A stretch of 64,000 nt of DNA from Thalassorhabdus alkalitolerans. GTDB taxonomy: Bacteria > Bacillota > Bacilli > Bacillales > Marinococcaceae. A model generated the notes under the pieces. It was not told the origin of the DNA, did not search any database, and was given only the letters and a program-made list of their open reading frames with translations. The DNA is taken from assembly GCF_042656585.1 (NCBI RefSeq), contig NZ_JBHSPG010000023.1; one strand, written 5' to 3'. This document shows positions 24,750-34,762 of the stretch, in pieces. Within the stretch, counting starts at the first letter, position 1; each line of letters starts with the position of its first letter. A program made the translations under genes and the position numbers.

Positions 24750-26822
24750 ATGTCAGGGAATAATGAATTGAACAACTATTACAATGAAATGGAATTTTGG
24801 AGAACATACACCCAGTATTCCGCAAATAAAGCAGCGGGCAAACAAGTGCTTATTATCGGCTCACAAGAGCCCTTGCCTGATCTTCTTTCCTTGCTTGAAC
24901 AGAAGGGCTGCTCATCTACTGTCCTGCTAGATTCAGAAATAGAGCCTCCCGTTCAGGCGATTAGTGAAGGACAAGTTCAATTCGTCTACGACCTTAGTGA
25001 AATCGATCAAAGTCTCTCATTTACTGATGTTATTGTATACTCCAAAATAACCCGGCAACAAAGCCTAGCCGGGTTATTTACTCTCATTTCTCCTTTTCTT
25101 AAGGAACAGACAAAGCTTGTCTATTACTATGATTTCTTAACAGAAGATGATGAGGCAACAATCTCTGAACTTAAAGATTTATCCCTCGAACAGAAGCTTT
25201 CTATTATAGATACAAAGATTCTGGATGAGTATGTATTTTTTACAAGCGAAGTAAATCCATACATAAAAGTCAGTGAAGAGCCTGAAGAAACAGAGGTTGG
25301 CAAGTGGCTAAGGGTTACTCAGGATATTCTTTCCCATGTGAAAGAAAAATATCAGGATGTAGAGAAAGCTGAAGGATCTGAGAGTAATGTTGATCGTTTT
25401 ATTGAAGCCGAGACGTTGAAAAAGATGGTAAGCTATCGTCTTCAAATGAAAGAACTTGAAGGAATGGTGTCTCATCTTGAGCGCCAGATCGGAAAGGAAC
25501 AGCAAAAACAAAAGAAACTAAAGAACTTATTAGATAAATCTAATAAAGTCCTTGCCGTACATAAAGAAAATGCATCAGCAAGGTACAGAATCGGCGACGC
25601 CATAATTAATTCTATGCGATCTCCCAGGAAGATGCTTGGCTTGCCTCGTACGTTGTATCGTATTTATAAGCAGACAAAAAACGGAGAGATCGTTCCACGA
25701 AATGCTTCTTCCCAGCAGCAGAAGCAAGAAAAGGTGCAGCCAATCTCCGAAACAAAAGAGACGATTGTATTTGTACCAACAAATGGAGCAGGTCTTGGCC
25801 ACTTAACTAGACTCTTGGCCATTGCCAGACGAGTGAAGAAGCTGGATCCCAATAAAGAGATCGTTTTCCATACAACAAGCTCGGCGATGCACTTAATCCT
25901 TCAGGAAGGCTTTTTGGGATATCATTTGCCGTCCAAGATGCTCTTCCCGAAAGAAATGACTGCTAAGCAATGGAATCAAATGCTGCACAACCATTTAAAT
26001 GATGTCATTGATCTGCATCAGCCAGAAATGATTGTGTTTGACGGGGCATTTCCCTACGCCGGCTTAGTATCCTCCATGAGAAAAGATGAAGGGATCAAAA
26101 AGTACTGGGTAAAACGAGGTCAGCATAAGGAAGGCACAGCTGAGCTTGTTTCTGAGAAAGAAAAGTACTTTGACCGAATTCTTGTGCCAGGAGAAGCGGG
26201 AGCAAGCGGCAACATGGAAACACAGGATAAAGTGGTCCACAGTGAACCCGTTATCTATTTGGATAAGGAAGAGCTTGTCGGAAGAGAAATTGTACGGAAA
26301 AAGTGGAACATTCCCGAAGGTGCAAAGCTTGTTTACGTACAGCTAGGCGCGGGGAATATAAATGACATTAATTCCACGATTTCTATTTTGCTAAGAGAAC
26401 TGACAAGCCGGGAAAATGTCTATGTGGTCGTAGGTGAATCTATTATCGGAACACGGATTGCCGTAGATATGGAAAGAGTCATGACAATTAGGGATTATCC
26501 TAACTCCATGTATTTTGGAGCGTTTGACCTGGCTATTTCAGCTACCGGTTATAATACGTTCCATGAGCTTATGTACTTTGGTGTGCCGTCTATCTTCCTG
26601 CCTAATGAGAATACGAAAACAGATGACCAGGTGGCCAGAGCAAATATTGCAGGCGACGCAGGTGCTGCGATCGTATTACGTGACCCGAGTGAAGATGATT
26701 TCAAAGAGGCCATTGACCGTGCGTTAGACCCAGAGGTTAACGAACAAATGAGAGAAAGCACGAAAAAGCTTGTTCAAATTAACGGTGCAGACCAAATTGC
26801 AAGAAAAATCGTGGAAAGCTAG
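24750..26822 (+). CDS. Three-part protein: Rossmann-like N domain, coiled coil, MurG-like glycosyltransferase
   Basis: In this 690-residue protein residues 25-160 look like a degenerate SAM-methyltransferase/Rossmann fold (AGKQVLIIGSQEPLPDLLSLL) lacking a clear GxGxG. Residues about 225-280 are a Gln/Lys-rich coiled coil. Residues about 340-690 form a GT-B domain with a GT28/MurG-like start (FVPTNGAGLGHLTRLLAIARR) and donor-site motifs (YVQLGAGNINDI, ATGYNTFHELMYFGVPSIFLP). The architecture parallels the protein at 39574. It is cotranscribed 15 bases after the dehydrogenase. A glycosyltransferase using one of the uronic-acid donors is plausible. The N-terminal part may be a binding platform rather than an enzyme. 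Confidence 0.78.
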   Translation: MSGNNELNNYYNEMEFWRTYTQYSANKAAGKQVLIIGSQEPLPDLLSLLEQKGCSSTVLLDSEIEPPVQAISEGQVQFVYDLSEIDQSLSFTDVIVYSKITRQQSLAGLFTLISPFLKEQTKLVYYYDFLTEDDEATISELKDLSLEQKLSIIDTKILDEYVFFTSEVNPYIKVSEEPEETEVGKWLRVTQDILSHVKEKYQDVEKAEGSESNVDRFIEAETLKKMVSYRLQMKELEGMVSHLERQIGKEQQKQKKLKNLLDKSNKVLAVHKENASARYRIGDAIINSMRSPRKMLGLPRTLYRIYKQTKNGEIVPRNASSQQQKQEKVQPISETKETIVFVPTNGAGLGHLTRLLAIARRVKKLDPNKEIVFHTTSSAMHLILQEGFLGYHLPSKMLFPKEMTAKQWNQMLHNHLNDVIDLHQPEMIVFDGAFPYAGLVSSMRKDEGIKKYWVKRGQHKEGTAELVSEKEKYFDRILVPGEAGASGNMETQDKVVHSEPVIYLDKEELVGREIVRKKWNIPEGAKLVYVQLGAGNINDINSTISILLRELTSRENVYVVVGESIIGTRIAVDMERVMTIRDYPNSMYFGAFDLAISATGYNTFHELMYFGVPSIFLPNENTKTDDQVARANIAGDAGAAIVLRDPSEDDFKEAIDRALDPEVNEQMRESTKKLVQINGADQIARKIVES

Positions 26823-26872
26823 CTTTTACGATGGTAAAGTGAAGAAAAAGGCATAGGTAAGGAGGTTCTCTT

Positions 26873-27628
26873 TTGCCAAAAAAGAAGATATTAGTATCCA
26901 TTGCTTTCAATAACTGGGGCTTACAGGACAAGGAAGAGAAAAGGCTGACAAAAGAGTGGATTGATTACCGGATGGAAGTGTTCCAGACATTCACTTTAAA
27001 GAGCTTAAAGAACCAGACCAACCAGGACTTTATTACGTTTGTACAGTACGATCAAAGGTCAGAAGAACTGGTGCAGGATGCGTTAAACCAGTATGAAGAA
27101 CTTCCTGAAAACGTAAAGTTTGTTAAGAAATCAGCGTTCAACACGCTTGTAAACAAAGAAGTGGAAGGGCATGACTATTTCTATTTGGTACGAATTGATT
27201 CCGATGACATGTACCATAAGGATCACATTGAGTATTTGCACCAGCATGACCCTACAAATAGCGACACGGTAGTGATTACTAATAAAGTCGGCTATATTTA
27301 TGACGCTCCTCAAGACAGGCTGGCTACAATTGATCTGCCGTCGCCGCCATTTTATACAATTATTTATGATGCAAACGAGTACCTTGAAGGTAAAAGAATT
27401 AAGCTTAAGGGTCATTTATCTGTCCAAGAGCTTCCTCACGAGGAAATTACCGATAGAAGGTACTTAGTCATCATTCACCAGAGCAATACGTCAACAAGCT
27501 TTGAAAATGCTTATGACAAACAAGAAATTGAGGATACAGCTGAAAAAGAAGAAATTCTTGAGTGGTTTTTTGGGAAGAAGAAAGTAAGCTGGATGGATAA
27601 ACTGAAATCCAAGCTTTTTAAAAGATAG
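26873..27628 (+). CDS. Putative rhamnosyltransferase-type glycosyltransferase
   Basis: The 251-residue cytoplasmic protein resembles the family called putative rhamnosyl transferase, a GT-A-like fold. SIAFNNWG at the start, an acidic DSDD motif (YLVRIDSDDMYHKDHI near residue 108) and a C-terminal amphipathic tail are seen. TTG at 26873 is the start, supported by AAGGAGGT 6 bases upstream and the absence of a nearby ATG. It follows the MurG-like gene by 50 bases. Donor and acceptor are unknown. Confidence 0.75.
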   Translation: MPKKKILVSIAFNNWGLQDKEEKRLTKEWIDYRMEVFQTFTLKSLKNQTNQDFITFVQYDQRSEELVQDALNQYEELPENVKFVKKSAFNTLVNKEVEGHDYFYLVRIDSDDMYHKDHIEYLHQHDPTNSDTVVITNKVGYIYDAPQDRLATIDLPSPPFYTIIYDANEYLEGKRIKLKGHLSVQELPHEEITDRRYLVIIHQSNTSTSFENAYDKQEIEDTAEKEEILEWFFGKKKVSWMDKLKSKLFKR

Positions 27629-27718
27629 TTCATAATTTGTAAGAATTAACAACAGAAACCTTCTTGCTAAATTCTCTAAGATGGTATATCTTATGGAAGC
27701 GGAGCAAGGAGGTTTTTT

Positions 27719-28825
27719 ATGAGTAAGAAAAAAGTAGTTAATGAGATTAACTACATCCGGGCGTTTGCGTGTTTGAGCATCGTGTTTATACATGCAGTAA
27801 CTGTGGCAATAAATAGTGTAGCGATTAGTGGTGAGCTAAGAAGCTGGATGCAGACATTTCAAGTTGCATTGATGTTTGCTACACCTCTTTTTATCTTAAT
27901 TTCTGAGTTTCTGCTGGCATACGCCTACCCTAAACAAGTACCAAAAAATTTCTTTGCTAAAAGGATCCAATTTATTCTTCTGCCTTACATCAGCATAGGG
28001 CTCATTTACGGACTGTTTGATATATGGTATGCAGGCGGCTCATTATCACTGGCCGGATATTGGGATAAGGTCTGGAACATTCTTGTTTTAGGTTCCTGGT
28101 ACGGTTATTTTGTCTTGATTATCTTTCAATTTTATATTCTTCATAAATTATTTGCTAAGCATTTATATAAGGCAAACCCTTTGATGATTCTATCAATCTC
28201 CTTTTTTATAAATGCAGCGTATCTCTCAATCTTTTATTTTATGGACCCTGTCGCTGGAATATCGGAAAGGTTTTGGGAGAGGCATTCAATCATTCCATTT
28301 CCAGGCTGGGTATTTTATTTTACAGCTGCCTATTACGCAGGGAAAAATTTTGATCAAGTGAAAGCCTGGCTTCAAAAGAACATTGTCTGGTTAACCGCCG
28401 GTGGTGCCGGTTTACTGATGTTCATAGTGTTTAACCACAGAGCAGGCATCGTTACAGATGTCTCTTCCAAGAGAGTGGATTTGCTGTTATATACTTGCGT
28501 GGTTATGGCCCTTCTTTATTATGTATTTACGAAGGTCAAGCCCTTTCCAAAATGGGCTGTGCTGATCAGTAACTATTCGTTCAGTATTTATCTTATTCAC
28601 TTTATGATCCTGCGGGCGATACGAAAGCTCACTGATCAGTCGGTTGATATGAACCTTGCGGTGTATACCTTGCTATTATTTTTTGTAGGAGTTATAGGAT
28701 CTATAGTGATTGCATATATGATGAACAAGCTTCCATTTGGATCTTATGTCGTGGGTAAAGTAAATAGAATAAAATATACTCCGCCAGTTCAAAGAGAAGA
28801 GCTGCAGAGACCAAAAGCAAGTTAA
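27719..28825 (+). CDS. Membrane acyltransferase, acyltransferase 3 (OatA-like) family
   Basis: The 368-residue protein has about ten hydrophobic segments and the family's N-terminal NYIRAFACLSIVFIHA, whose His is the conserved catalytic-site residue. It carries no C-terminal SGNH domain. Such enzymes O-acylate sugars of surface glycans or peptidoglycan from the cytoplasmic acyl pool. AAGGAGG lies 6 bases upstream, and a promoter-like TTGCTA-N17-TATCTT at 27664-27692 may give it separate control. A terminator closes the locus. Acylation of the polymer made upstream is likely but inferred. Confidence 0.88.
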   Translation: MSKKKVVNEINYIRAFACLSIVFIHAVTVAINSVAISGELRSWMQTFQVALMFATPLFILISEFLLAYAYPKQVPKNFFAKRIQFILLPYISIGLIYGLFDIWYAGGSLSLAGYWDKVWNILVLGSWYGYFVLIIFQFYILHKLFAKHLYKANPLMILSISFFINAAYLSIFYFMDPVAGISERFWERHSIIPFPGWVFYFTAAYYAGKNFDQVKAWLQKNIVWLTAGGAGLLMFIVFNHRAGIVTDVSSKRVDLLLYTCVVMALLYYVFTKVKPFPKWAVLISNYSFSIYLIHFMILRAIRKLTDQSVDMNLAVYTLLLFFVGVIGSIVIAYMMNKLPFGSYVVGKVNRIKYTPPVQREELQRPKAS

Positions 28826-28840
28826 TAATATAGTAGGAGA

Positions 28841-28881
28841 AGAACACGGTTCGTGCAATGCATGTACCGTGTTCTTTTTTT
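28841..28881 (+). terminator. Terminator after the acyltransferase gene
   Basis: AGAACACGGT and ACCGTGTTCT form a perfect 10-bp stem across a 15-base loop containing TGCA, followed by six T. It closes polymer locus 1. Confidence 0.92.
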
Positions 28882-29099
28882 GCTTTTCCCCCCTTTTTTC
28901 CTCAAGTGGCTGTTGTTTCCCTAAAAAGAAACTCAAACCTTCTATATTTACTTTCTGACCAGATAGACTTAGGTTAAAAATCACATCTATTACCAATAAA
29001 CAATAAATTTTAACAAAAAAATACAAAATATATACCACTTTTTTCTACTAATATGGTAGTATTTAACCTGTTAAAAAGTCATACAGGAGGTAAGATCTA

Positions 29100-30842
29100 G
29101 TGATAAAGATTTACAAATTTACAGCACCATTCATTTTCTCGTTTCTTTTGTTTTTTTCAATAGTACATATGACAGAGGCAGGGTATCTGGATTTTGAAAG
29201 AGTAGCAGGTGAAAATCGTGTAGAAACGTCAGTTAAGGTTTCACACAAGGGGTGGCCGGAAGGACTTGAACACCCTGAAAAAGCCGTCATTTTGGCTAGA
29301 GCCGACGACCCGGCAGATGCTTTGTCTGCGGCTAGTATCTCAGGTGTAAAAGATGCACCTATTCTTCTTACTAATACGAATCGTGTCCCTGCAGCAGTGG
29401 TGACAGAACTAAAAAGACTTGGAACGGAGAAGGTTTACCTGTTAGGCGGAGAACAAGCGATCTCTTCAGCGGTGGAAAGCGAATTAAACAGCCAAGGATA
29501 TAGTGTGCAGCGTCTTAAAGGAGATAACCGTTTTGAAACAGCAGCAGAAATTAATCAACAGTCAGGCGTGGATTTAAACGGTAAGGCGTTCTTGGCAAAC
29601 GGCTCGACTATGGCTGATGCTCTTTCGGCTTCAGGGATGTCCGCTGTTCAGCAAATACCTATTTATCTGACTCGAGAAAAGGAGCTTCCAGTTGATATTC
29701 CTGAGGGAATCGAAGAAATTTACATATTTGGCGGAGAAGCGGTAGTTAACGAATCGATTGAAAAGAAATTGAAGGACAAAGGTCACATGGTTACTAGAAT
29801 AGATGGAACTAACCGATTTGATACAAATATTAAAGGGATTAAAGAACTGCAGCCAGATTCTGATAACCATATTATTGTACGAGGAACATCAACGAATACA
29901 ACTAAACAAGATTTTCCGGATGCGGTAACAGCAGCAGGATTAGCTCACAGAACCAATGCAAGTGTTTTATTGACTCATCATGACCGTGCGGCCCAAGAGC
30001 TGAAAGCCCACATGGGAACGATAAATTCTTATTATTACATATTAGGTGGTCAGAACGCCCTTCCGTATCCTGTGATAGGTGCACTGGGTCTTACATTGCC
30101 GGAATTTTCCGCGGAGGTTCAAGTGCTGACATACCATCATATTATCGACGAAAATGATATTTCATCACGCCTTTACCGTGATAATGGCAATCTGCACAAT
30201 ACTATTGTTTTGAAACATGAGTTCGATAAACAAATGAAAGCATTGCATGAAAACAATTTTCATTCTATTTCCTTGAAAGATCTTGAAGAATTTGTAAAAG
30301 GAAATCGTAAAGTATACAAAAATAGTGTCCTTATTACCTTTGATGATGGGTACAAGAACAATTTCCTTCACGCTTATCCGTCTATGAAGCAATATGGTTT
30401 CACTGCTGCAAACTTTATTATTACGAACCGAATTACACAGGATACTCAACAATACGCTTATGAAACCCGTAACCAGTATTTCAGCTGGGACGAGATAGCT
30501 ATGGCAAGCGATGTGTTTGAGTATGGCAGCCATACTCATGCCTTCCACACGACAGAACCAAATGGACAAGCTTTTCTTCTATCAAAAACAAGAAACGAAA
30601 TAAGAGATGATGTAAAGGAAAGTCTTCGTCTTCTTGGAAACGGAACAACTGCATTTGCGTACCCATATGGTGCTTTTAATTCAACATCTATTCAGGCTTT
30701 AAGGGAGGCCGGGATTACCATGTCCTTTACTGTTAGAAGCGGAAAAGTAAACCCAGGGGATGACCTTATGCGTTTAAATCGTACATCCATACGACCTTTT
30801 CATGATGTAAACGACTTCCAACGAATTGTAGGCATTAAATAG
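29100..30842 (+). CDS. Secreted CWB2 protein with polysaccharide deacetylase (NodB) domain
   Basis: The 580-residue protein has a signal peptide (about residues 1-28), three CWB2 repeats (about 33-325, each with the DNRFET and PILLT/PIYLT hallmarks) and a NodB deacetylase domain (about 335-580). Metal and catalytic motifs are present: TFDDGYKN (motif 1), SHTHAFH (H-x3-H) and FAYPYGAFN (motif 3). It would remove N- or O-acetyl groups from peptidoglycan or the surface polymer while bound to the wall through CWB2. The start is GTG at 29100, supported by AGGAGGT 8 bases upstream. It is the first of five neighbouring CWB2 genes and has its own terminator. Confidence 0.93.
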   Translation: MIKIYKFTAPFIFSFLLFFSIVHMTEAGYLDFERVAGENRVETSVKVSHKGWPEGLEHPEKAVILARADDPADALSAASISGVKDAPILLTNTNRVPAAVVTELKRLGTEKVYLLGGEQAISSAVESELNSQGYSVQRLKGDNRFETAAEINQQSGVDLNGKAFLANGSTMADALSASGMSAVQQIPIYLTREKELPVDIPEGIEEIYIFGGEAVVNESIEKKLKDKGHMVTRIDGTNRFDTNIKGIKELQPDSDNHIIVRGTSTNTTKQDFPDAVTAAGLAHRTNASVLLTHHDRAAQELKAHMGTINSYYYILGGQNALPYPVIGALGLTLPEFSAEVQVLTYHHIIDENDISSRLYRDNGNLHNTIVLKHEFDKQMKALHENNFHSISLKDLEEFVKGNRKVYKNSVLITFDDGYKNNFLHAYPSMKQYGFTAANFIITNRITQDTQQYAYETRNQYFSWDEIAMASDVFEYGSHTHAFHTTEPNGQAFLLSKTRNEIRDDVKESLRLLGNGTTAFAYPYGAFNSTSIQALREAGITMSFTVRSGKVNPGDDLMRLNRTSIRPFHDVNDFQRIVGIK

Positions 30843-30873
30843 ACTGATAGATTCATAGATATTATATAACAGT

Positions 30874-30906
30874 GCCCCGGTTACCGAGCAGGAGACCGGG
30901 GCTTTT
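30874..30906 (+). terminator. Terminator after the NodB-CWB2 gene
   Basis: GCCCCGGT and ACCGGGGC form a perfect 8-bp GC-rich stem followed by TTTT. Confidence 0.92.
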
Positions 30907-31023
30907 CATATGTTCCAATTGTCAAAAATGATGTAAAAAAAGACTTACTTAGTTGGTAATAGATGTTAAAATAAAAGGTAGAAAGTAGTTAATAAAATAG
31001 AATTTCAGCAAAGAGGAGAAGAA

Positions 31024-33132
31024 ATGAAAAAGAAAATAGTAGCTGCTAGTGTGCTTTTTTTATGCCTTTTTCCACTAGACGATGCTTTCATGGAAGATGG
31101 CATGGTAAAGATACTTGTGGAAAAAGAAGCGGAAGCTGATGAGACTGTCACGCCATTTACCAAGGATAGTAATGAAGAAACACAAAGAATAGATGACCAA
31201 TACGATATTGTTGAGGTCAGTGAAGAGGAAGTAGAGGAATTTTTAGAAATGAAAGAAGCAGAGAATGTATATGCGGAAGCAGAACAGCCTCTCATTCGTT
31301 TCTCTACCCCTAATGACCCGCTGCTGTCTACTCAGGCGGTTGATCTTAATTTAATGAACGCCTACAGTGCCTGGGAGAACTACCAGCCAACAGGAAAAGC
31401 AGTCACAGCGATCTTAGACAGCGGCATATACCAAGCCCATGAAGACCTTGGATCCAATGTGATAAAAGGGAAAAACTTCGTACATAGCAAAGGAAGTGTG
31501 GAAGACGTAGATGGTCATGGAACTCATGTGGCTGGAATTATCGGGGCAGTAACAAATAACAACAGGGGAATTGCCTCTATGTCAAAAGGAAAGGTCGATC
31601 TCCTTCCCTTGAAAGTGTTAGAAGGGGAAAAAGGGACGACGTTTGATTTGGCTGAAGCAATATTTTATGCCGCAGATCACGGAGCCGACATGATGAATAT
31701 GAGCCTGGGCTTTGAGAACTACTCCCGCTATGTAAATGAGGCTGTCCAATATGCCCATGATAAAGGCATATTGTTGGTTGGCGCGTCAGGAAATAAAGGT
31801 AAGGATAAAGTGGACTTTCCTGCAGCCTTTCCGGAGGTATTAGCAGTAGGCTCTTTAAATGGAAGGAATACATCCTTATCTTCCTTTTCAAACTTCGGAG
31901 CAGAGATCAATGTAGTCGCGCCAGGGTCAGAAATCATGAGTACATATATCGGATTTCCCAGTTCTTATAAGAAAATGAGCGGTACCAGCATGGCTGCCCC
32001 TCAAGTGACCTCTCTGGCAGCTATGATAAAGGCGCAAGAGCCTTCATTAGAAGGGAACCAGCTTAGAGAAATCATAGAAGTTCCGGCAAAAGACATTGGT
32101 CTTAGCCAGAAGTTCCCGTTAATAGATGCGGAGCAATCACTTTATTACTTACAATCTAAAAATCGAATATACGGAAGCAATGCCATTCAAACCTCTATAG
32201 AAATCGCCAAAGCAGGCTGGGAGAAGAGTGGGGAAAAGTCAGGAAGTTTACAAGGAAAAGAAGGGAATTTTGCTATTTTAGCTACCAATGCTTCATTCCC
32301 AGACTCGTTAACAGGTACGAGGGCTGCCTATGAATTAAACGCACCGATGCTGCTCACAAGGTCAAGTCGAATCAGCCCAGAAACCTTGGAGGTCCTTGAG
32401 GAACTTGCCATTGATCACGTTGTGCTCTTAGGAGGGCCAAACGCTATATCCCCAGCAGTTGAAACGGCTATCCAAAGAAAAGGATATACTACACACCGGC
32501 TGGCCGGAGACAATCGTTACGAAACAGCCGTTCACATTAATAAGGAGTTAGAAAAGAAAACGAATAAAGTTATTATTGCTTCTGGTGAAAACTTTCCAGA
32601 CGCTTTATCAGTAGCACCATACGCAAGTAAGGAGGGGATTCCCATTCTCCTTGTTCGAAGAAATGTCATTCCAGAAAGCACGAAATCCTATTTAGCCGAA
32701 CTGAACCCATCTAAAACGATAGTCATTGGAGGTCCAAACGCCATCTCTGAACAGGTGGTCAGCAGTCTTCCCAATCCTGTTAGAATTGCGGGAAGCAACC
32801 GTTTTGAGACATCCATTAAAGTACACGATTACTTCAAAGGTTCAAGTAAAGAGCTGCTGTTTGCATCGGGAGGAAATTTCCCAGACGCATTGTCTGGTGC
32901 TGCCTATGCTGCCAAACATAACAAGAGCATGCTCCTCGTAAGAAAGGAAAGAGCAACGCCCGAAACGGAACAGTATATTAAAAGCAGAGCAGGCACAGGA
33001 ATGCAGTATGAAATCCTGGGAGGGCCAAATGCGATTTCACCATCAAAGGCATGGAAGCTGGATCGATTGATGGGCAATCCCTCTCCTGCAAAAGAACACA
33101 CTCAGGATCCAATTAGTAAGAAAGCAGGATAA
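31024..33132 (+). CDS. Secreted subtilisin-like serine protease with three CWB2 repeats
   Basis: The 702-residue protein has a short signal peptide, an acidic propeptide-like region (about residues 30-100), an S8 peptidase domain (about 108-375) and three CWB2 repeats (about 380-685). The catalytic triad is intact: Asp in AILDSGIY (about 133), His in DGHGTHVAG (about 164) and Ser in SGTSMAAP (about 321), with oxyanion Asn in GASGNKG. It would be anchored to the wall polymer and process surface or secreted proteins. GAGGAG lies 5 bases before the ATG. The next CWB2 gene starts 4 bases after the stop, so both form an operon. Confidence 0.93.
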   Translation: MKKKIVAASVLFLCLFPLDDAFMEDGMVKILVEKEAEADETVTPFTKDSNEETQRIDDQYDIVEVSEEEVEEFLEMKEAENVYAEAEQPLIRFSTPNDPLLSTQAVDLNLMNAYSAWENYQPTGKAVTAILDSGIYQAHEDLGSNVIKGKNFVHSKGSVEDVDGHGTHVAGIIGAVTNNNRGIASMSKGKVDLLPLKVLEGEKGTTFDLAEAIFYAADHGADMMNMSLGFENYSRYVNEAVQYAHDKGILLVGASGNKGKDKVDFPAAFPEVLAVGSLNGRNTSLSSFSNFGAEINVVAPGSEIMSTYIGFPSSYKKMSGTSMAAPQVTSLAAMIKAQEPSLEGNQLREIIEVPAKDIGLSQKFPLIDAEQSLYYLQSKNRIYGSNAIQTSIEIAKAGWEKSGEKSGSLQGKEGNFAILATNASFPDSLTGTRAAYELNAPMLLTRSSRISPETLEVLEELAIDHVVLLGGPNAISPAVETAIQRKGYTTHRLAGDNRYETAVHINKELEKKTNKVIIASGENFPDALSVAPYASKEGIPILLVRRNVIPESTKSYLAELNPSKTIVIGGPNAISEQVVSSLPNPVRIAGSNRFETSIKVHDYFKGSSKELLFASGGNFPDALSGAAYAAKHNKSMLLVRKERATPETEQYIKSRAGTGMQYEILGGPNAISPSKAWKLDRLMGNPSPAKEHTQDPISKKAG

Positions 33133-33136
33133 ATAA

Positions 33137-34762
33137 ATGAAAAATCGTTTTAGTATAACAGTAGTGATAATCAGTATTTTACTGGGGATAGGTGGATTCC
33201 TCTCTTTAGAAGCGGAGGCCAAAGAGAGCCATAGAATATATGGCGACAACCGTTTTGAGACAGCTGTGGAAATATCCAAGGAACACTGGGAGACTAGCCG
33301 GAAAGTAGTTCTTACGCAGGGTGGCAATTTCCCAGATGCCCTGGCAGGAGCTTCTCTTGCCTATAAACAGCAAGCCCCGATCCTCCTGACAAGAAGAAGT
33401 ACGTTACCTCCAGAAACGAAAAAAGAAATTCAGCGCCTGGGGGCAGAGGAAGTTATCATCCTGGGAGGTCCGCTGGCGGTCTCAAATGACATAGAAAATG
33501 AATTAATACATAGTACAGGAGTTTCGGTTACAAGAGTCAGTGGAGATAACAGGATGGAAACAGCTGAATCAATTGCTGATAGATTAGGAAAATATGATAA
33601 AGCTATACTTGTAAACGGCAGCAACTTTCCAGATGCCCTATCCATTGCCCCGATTGCTGCAGAGGCAGGGTATCCCATCCTTCTCACTAGTGACGGGAAA
33701 AGGGTGACCAAAGGCACTGAAAACAAACTCAATAAAGCAGAAGAGGTTTTAGTGATAGGCGGTCCTTCCGTTGTCTCCGAAGAGCTGCGAAGACAGTTTT
33801 CAGGAACCCGTATCAGCGGAAGTAACCGGTATGAAACAGCCGCGGAAGTCATTAAGGAATTCCACCAGGATAATGGAAATATATTCATTGCTACTGGAAC
33901 AGACTTTGCTGACGCGTTAACAGGATCAGCGGCCGCAGCAAAACAAAAGGGCGTTACCCTTCTCTCTGCACAAGATAGCTTTCCGTCGGCAAGCAGGAAG
34001 GTTTTACATGAAACACCTAAGGTTCATACTACCTTTCTTGGTGGGCCGAATGCCTTATCAGAAAGAGTAGTAAGTGAAGTAGAAAGCTTTCCATCCTATG
34101 AAACAAAAGAACAGGGAGGAGACACAGTCATCTACTATTCTCCTCATCCTGATGACGAAATACTAACCATGGGCGTGGGAATAGCGAATGACTTGTACTA
34201 CGGCCGTGACGTTCATGTCATCCTGTTAACGCAAGGCAGAGCATCCGGGACTTACCAAAGAGTCTTAGCAGATCATCCCAGCCTTACTTCTCAAGAGTTC
34301 GGACAATCCAGAGTGATGGAGTTTGTAGATGCGATGGAAAGACTGGGGCTTCCTGAAAGCAACTATGAAATCTATGACTTTGAGGACGGGCAGCTTCAAG
34401 TGGATGAGGTGAAGGAAGTAGTTAGGAAATATGAGGAAAGGTACCCTGGGGCCTATCATAAAACTTTTTCGTATTATGATCCCCACCGGGACCATGTAGC
34501 TGCAGGAATAGCAGTCAATGAATTATATATCGACAAGGAAATAGAGAAAGCTGAATTTCACATTTCCTCTTACCAGTTTCAAAATGTAAATGGGGTTAAC
34601 CTTCCTGTTTACGACAGGGAACGAGTCATAGATGCGGCTCACGCTTACATTTACTTATCACCCAGAGAAGGACGTTACTCAGTGGGGTACTCCTCAGTTC
34701 CCCATTGGTTTGACCGGTTACTTAAGAGACCGCAGGGTAAGGTGCACGGTCCTAATCAATAA
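33137..34762 (+). CDS. Secreted CWB2 protein with PIG-L/LmbE deacetylase domain
   Basis: The 541-residue protein has a signal peptide (about residues 1-30), three CWB2 repeats (about 34-325) and a PIG-L-type deacetylase domain (about 330-530). The zinc motif SPHPDDE near residue 336 and the third-ligand region DPHRDH near residue 452 are intact. PIG-L enzymes de-N-acetylate GlcNAc-containing molecules and are usually intracellular in bacteria. Here the signal peptide and CWB2 place the domain outside, pointing to a wall or capsule glycan substrate (inference). It is coupled to the protease gene by a 4-base gap. Confidence 0.92.
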   Translation: MKNRFSITVVIISILLGIGGFLSLEAEAKESHRIYGDNRFETAVEISKEHWETSRKVVLTQGGNFPDALAGASLAYKQQAPILLTRRSTLPPETKKEIQRLGAEEVIILGGPLAVSNDIENELIHSTGVSVTRVSGDNRMETAESIADRLGKYDKAILVNGSNFPDALSIAPIAAEAGYPILLTSDGKRVTKGTENKLNKAEEVLVIGGPSVVSEELRRQFSGTRISGSNRYETAAEVIKEFHQDNGNIFIATGTDFADALTGSAAAAKQKGVTLLSAQDSFPSASRKVLHETPKVHTTFLGGPNALSERVVSEVESFPSYETKEQGGDTVIYYSPHPDDEILTMGVGIANDLYYGRDVHVILLTQGRASGTYQRVLADHPSLTSQEFGQSRVMEFVDAMERLGLPESNYEIYDFEDGQLQVDEVKEVVRKYEERYPGAYHKTFSYYDPHRDHVAAGIAVNELYIDKEIEKAEFHISSYQFQNVNGVNLPVYDRERVIDAAHAYIYLSPREGRYSVGYSSVPHWFDRLLKRPQGKVHGPNQ

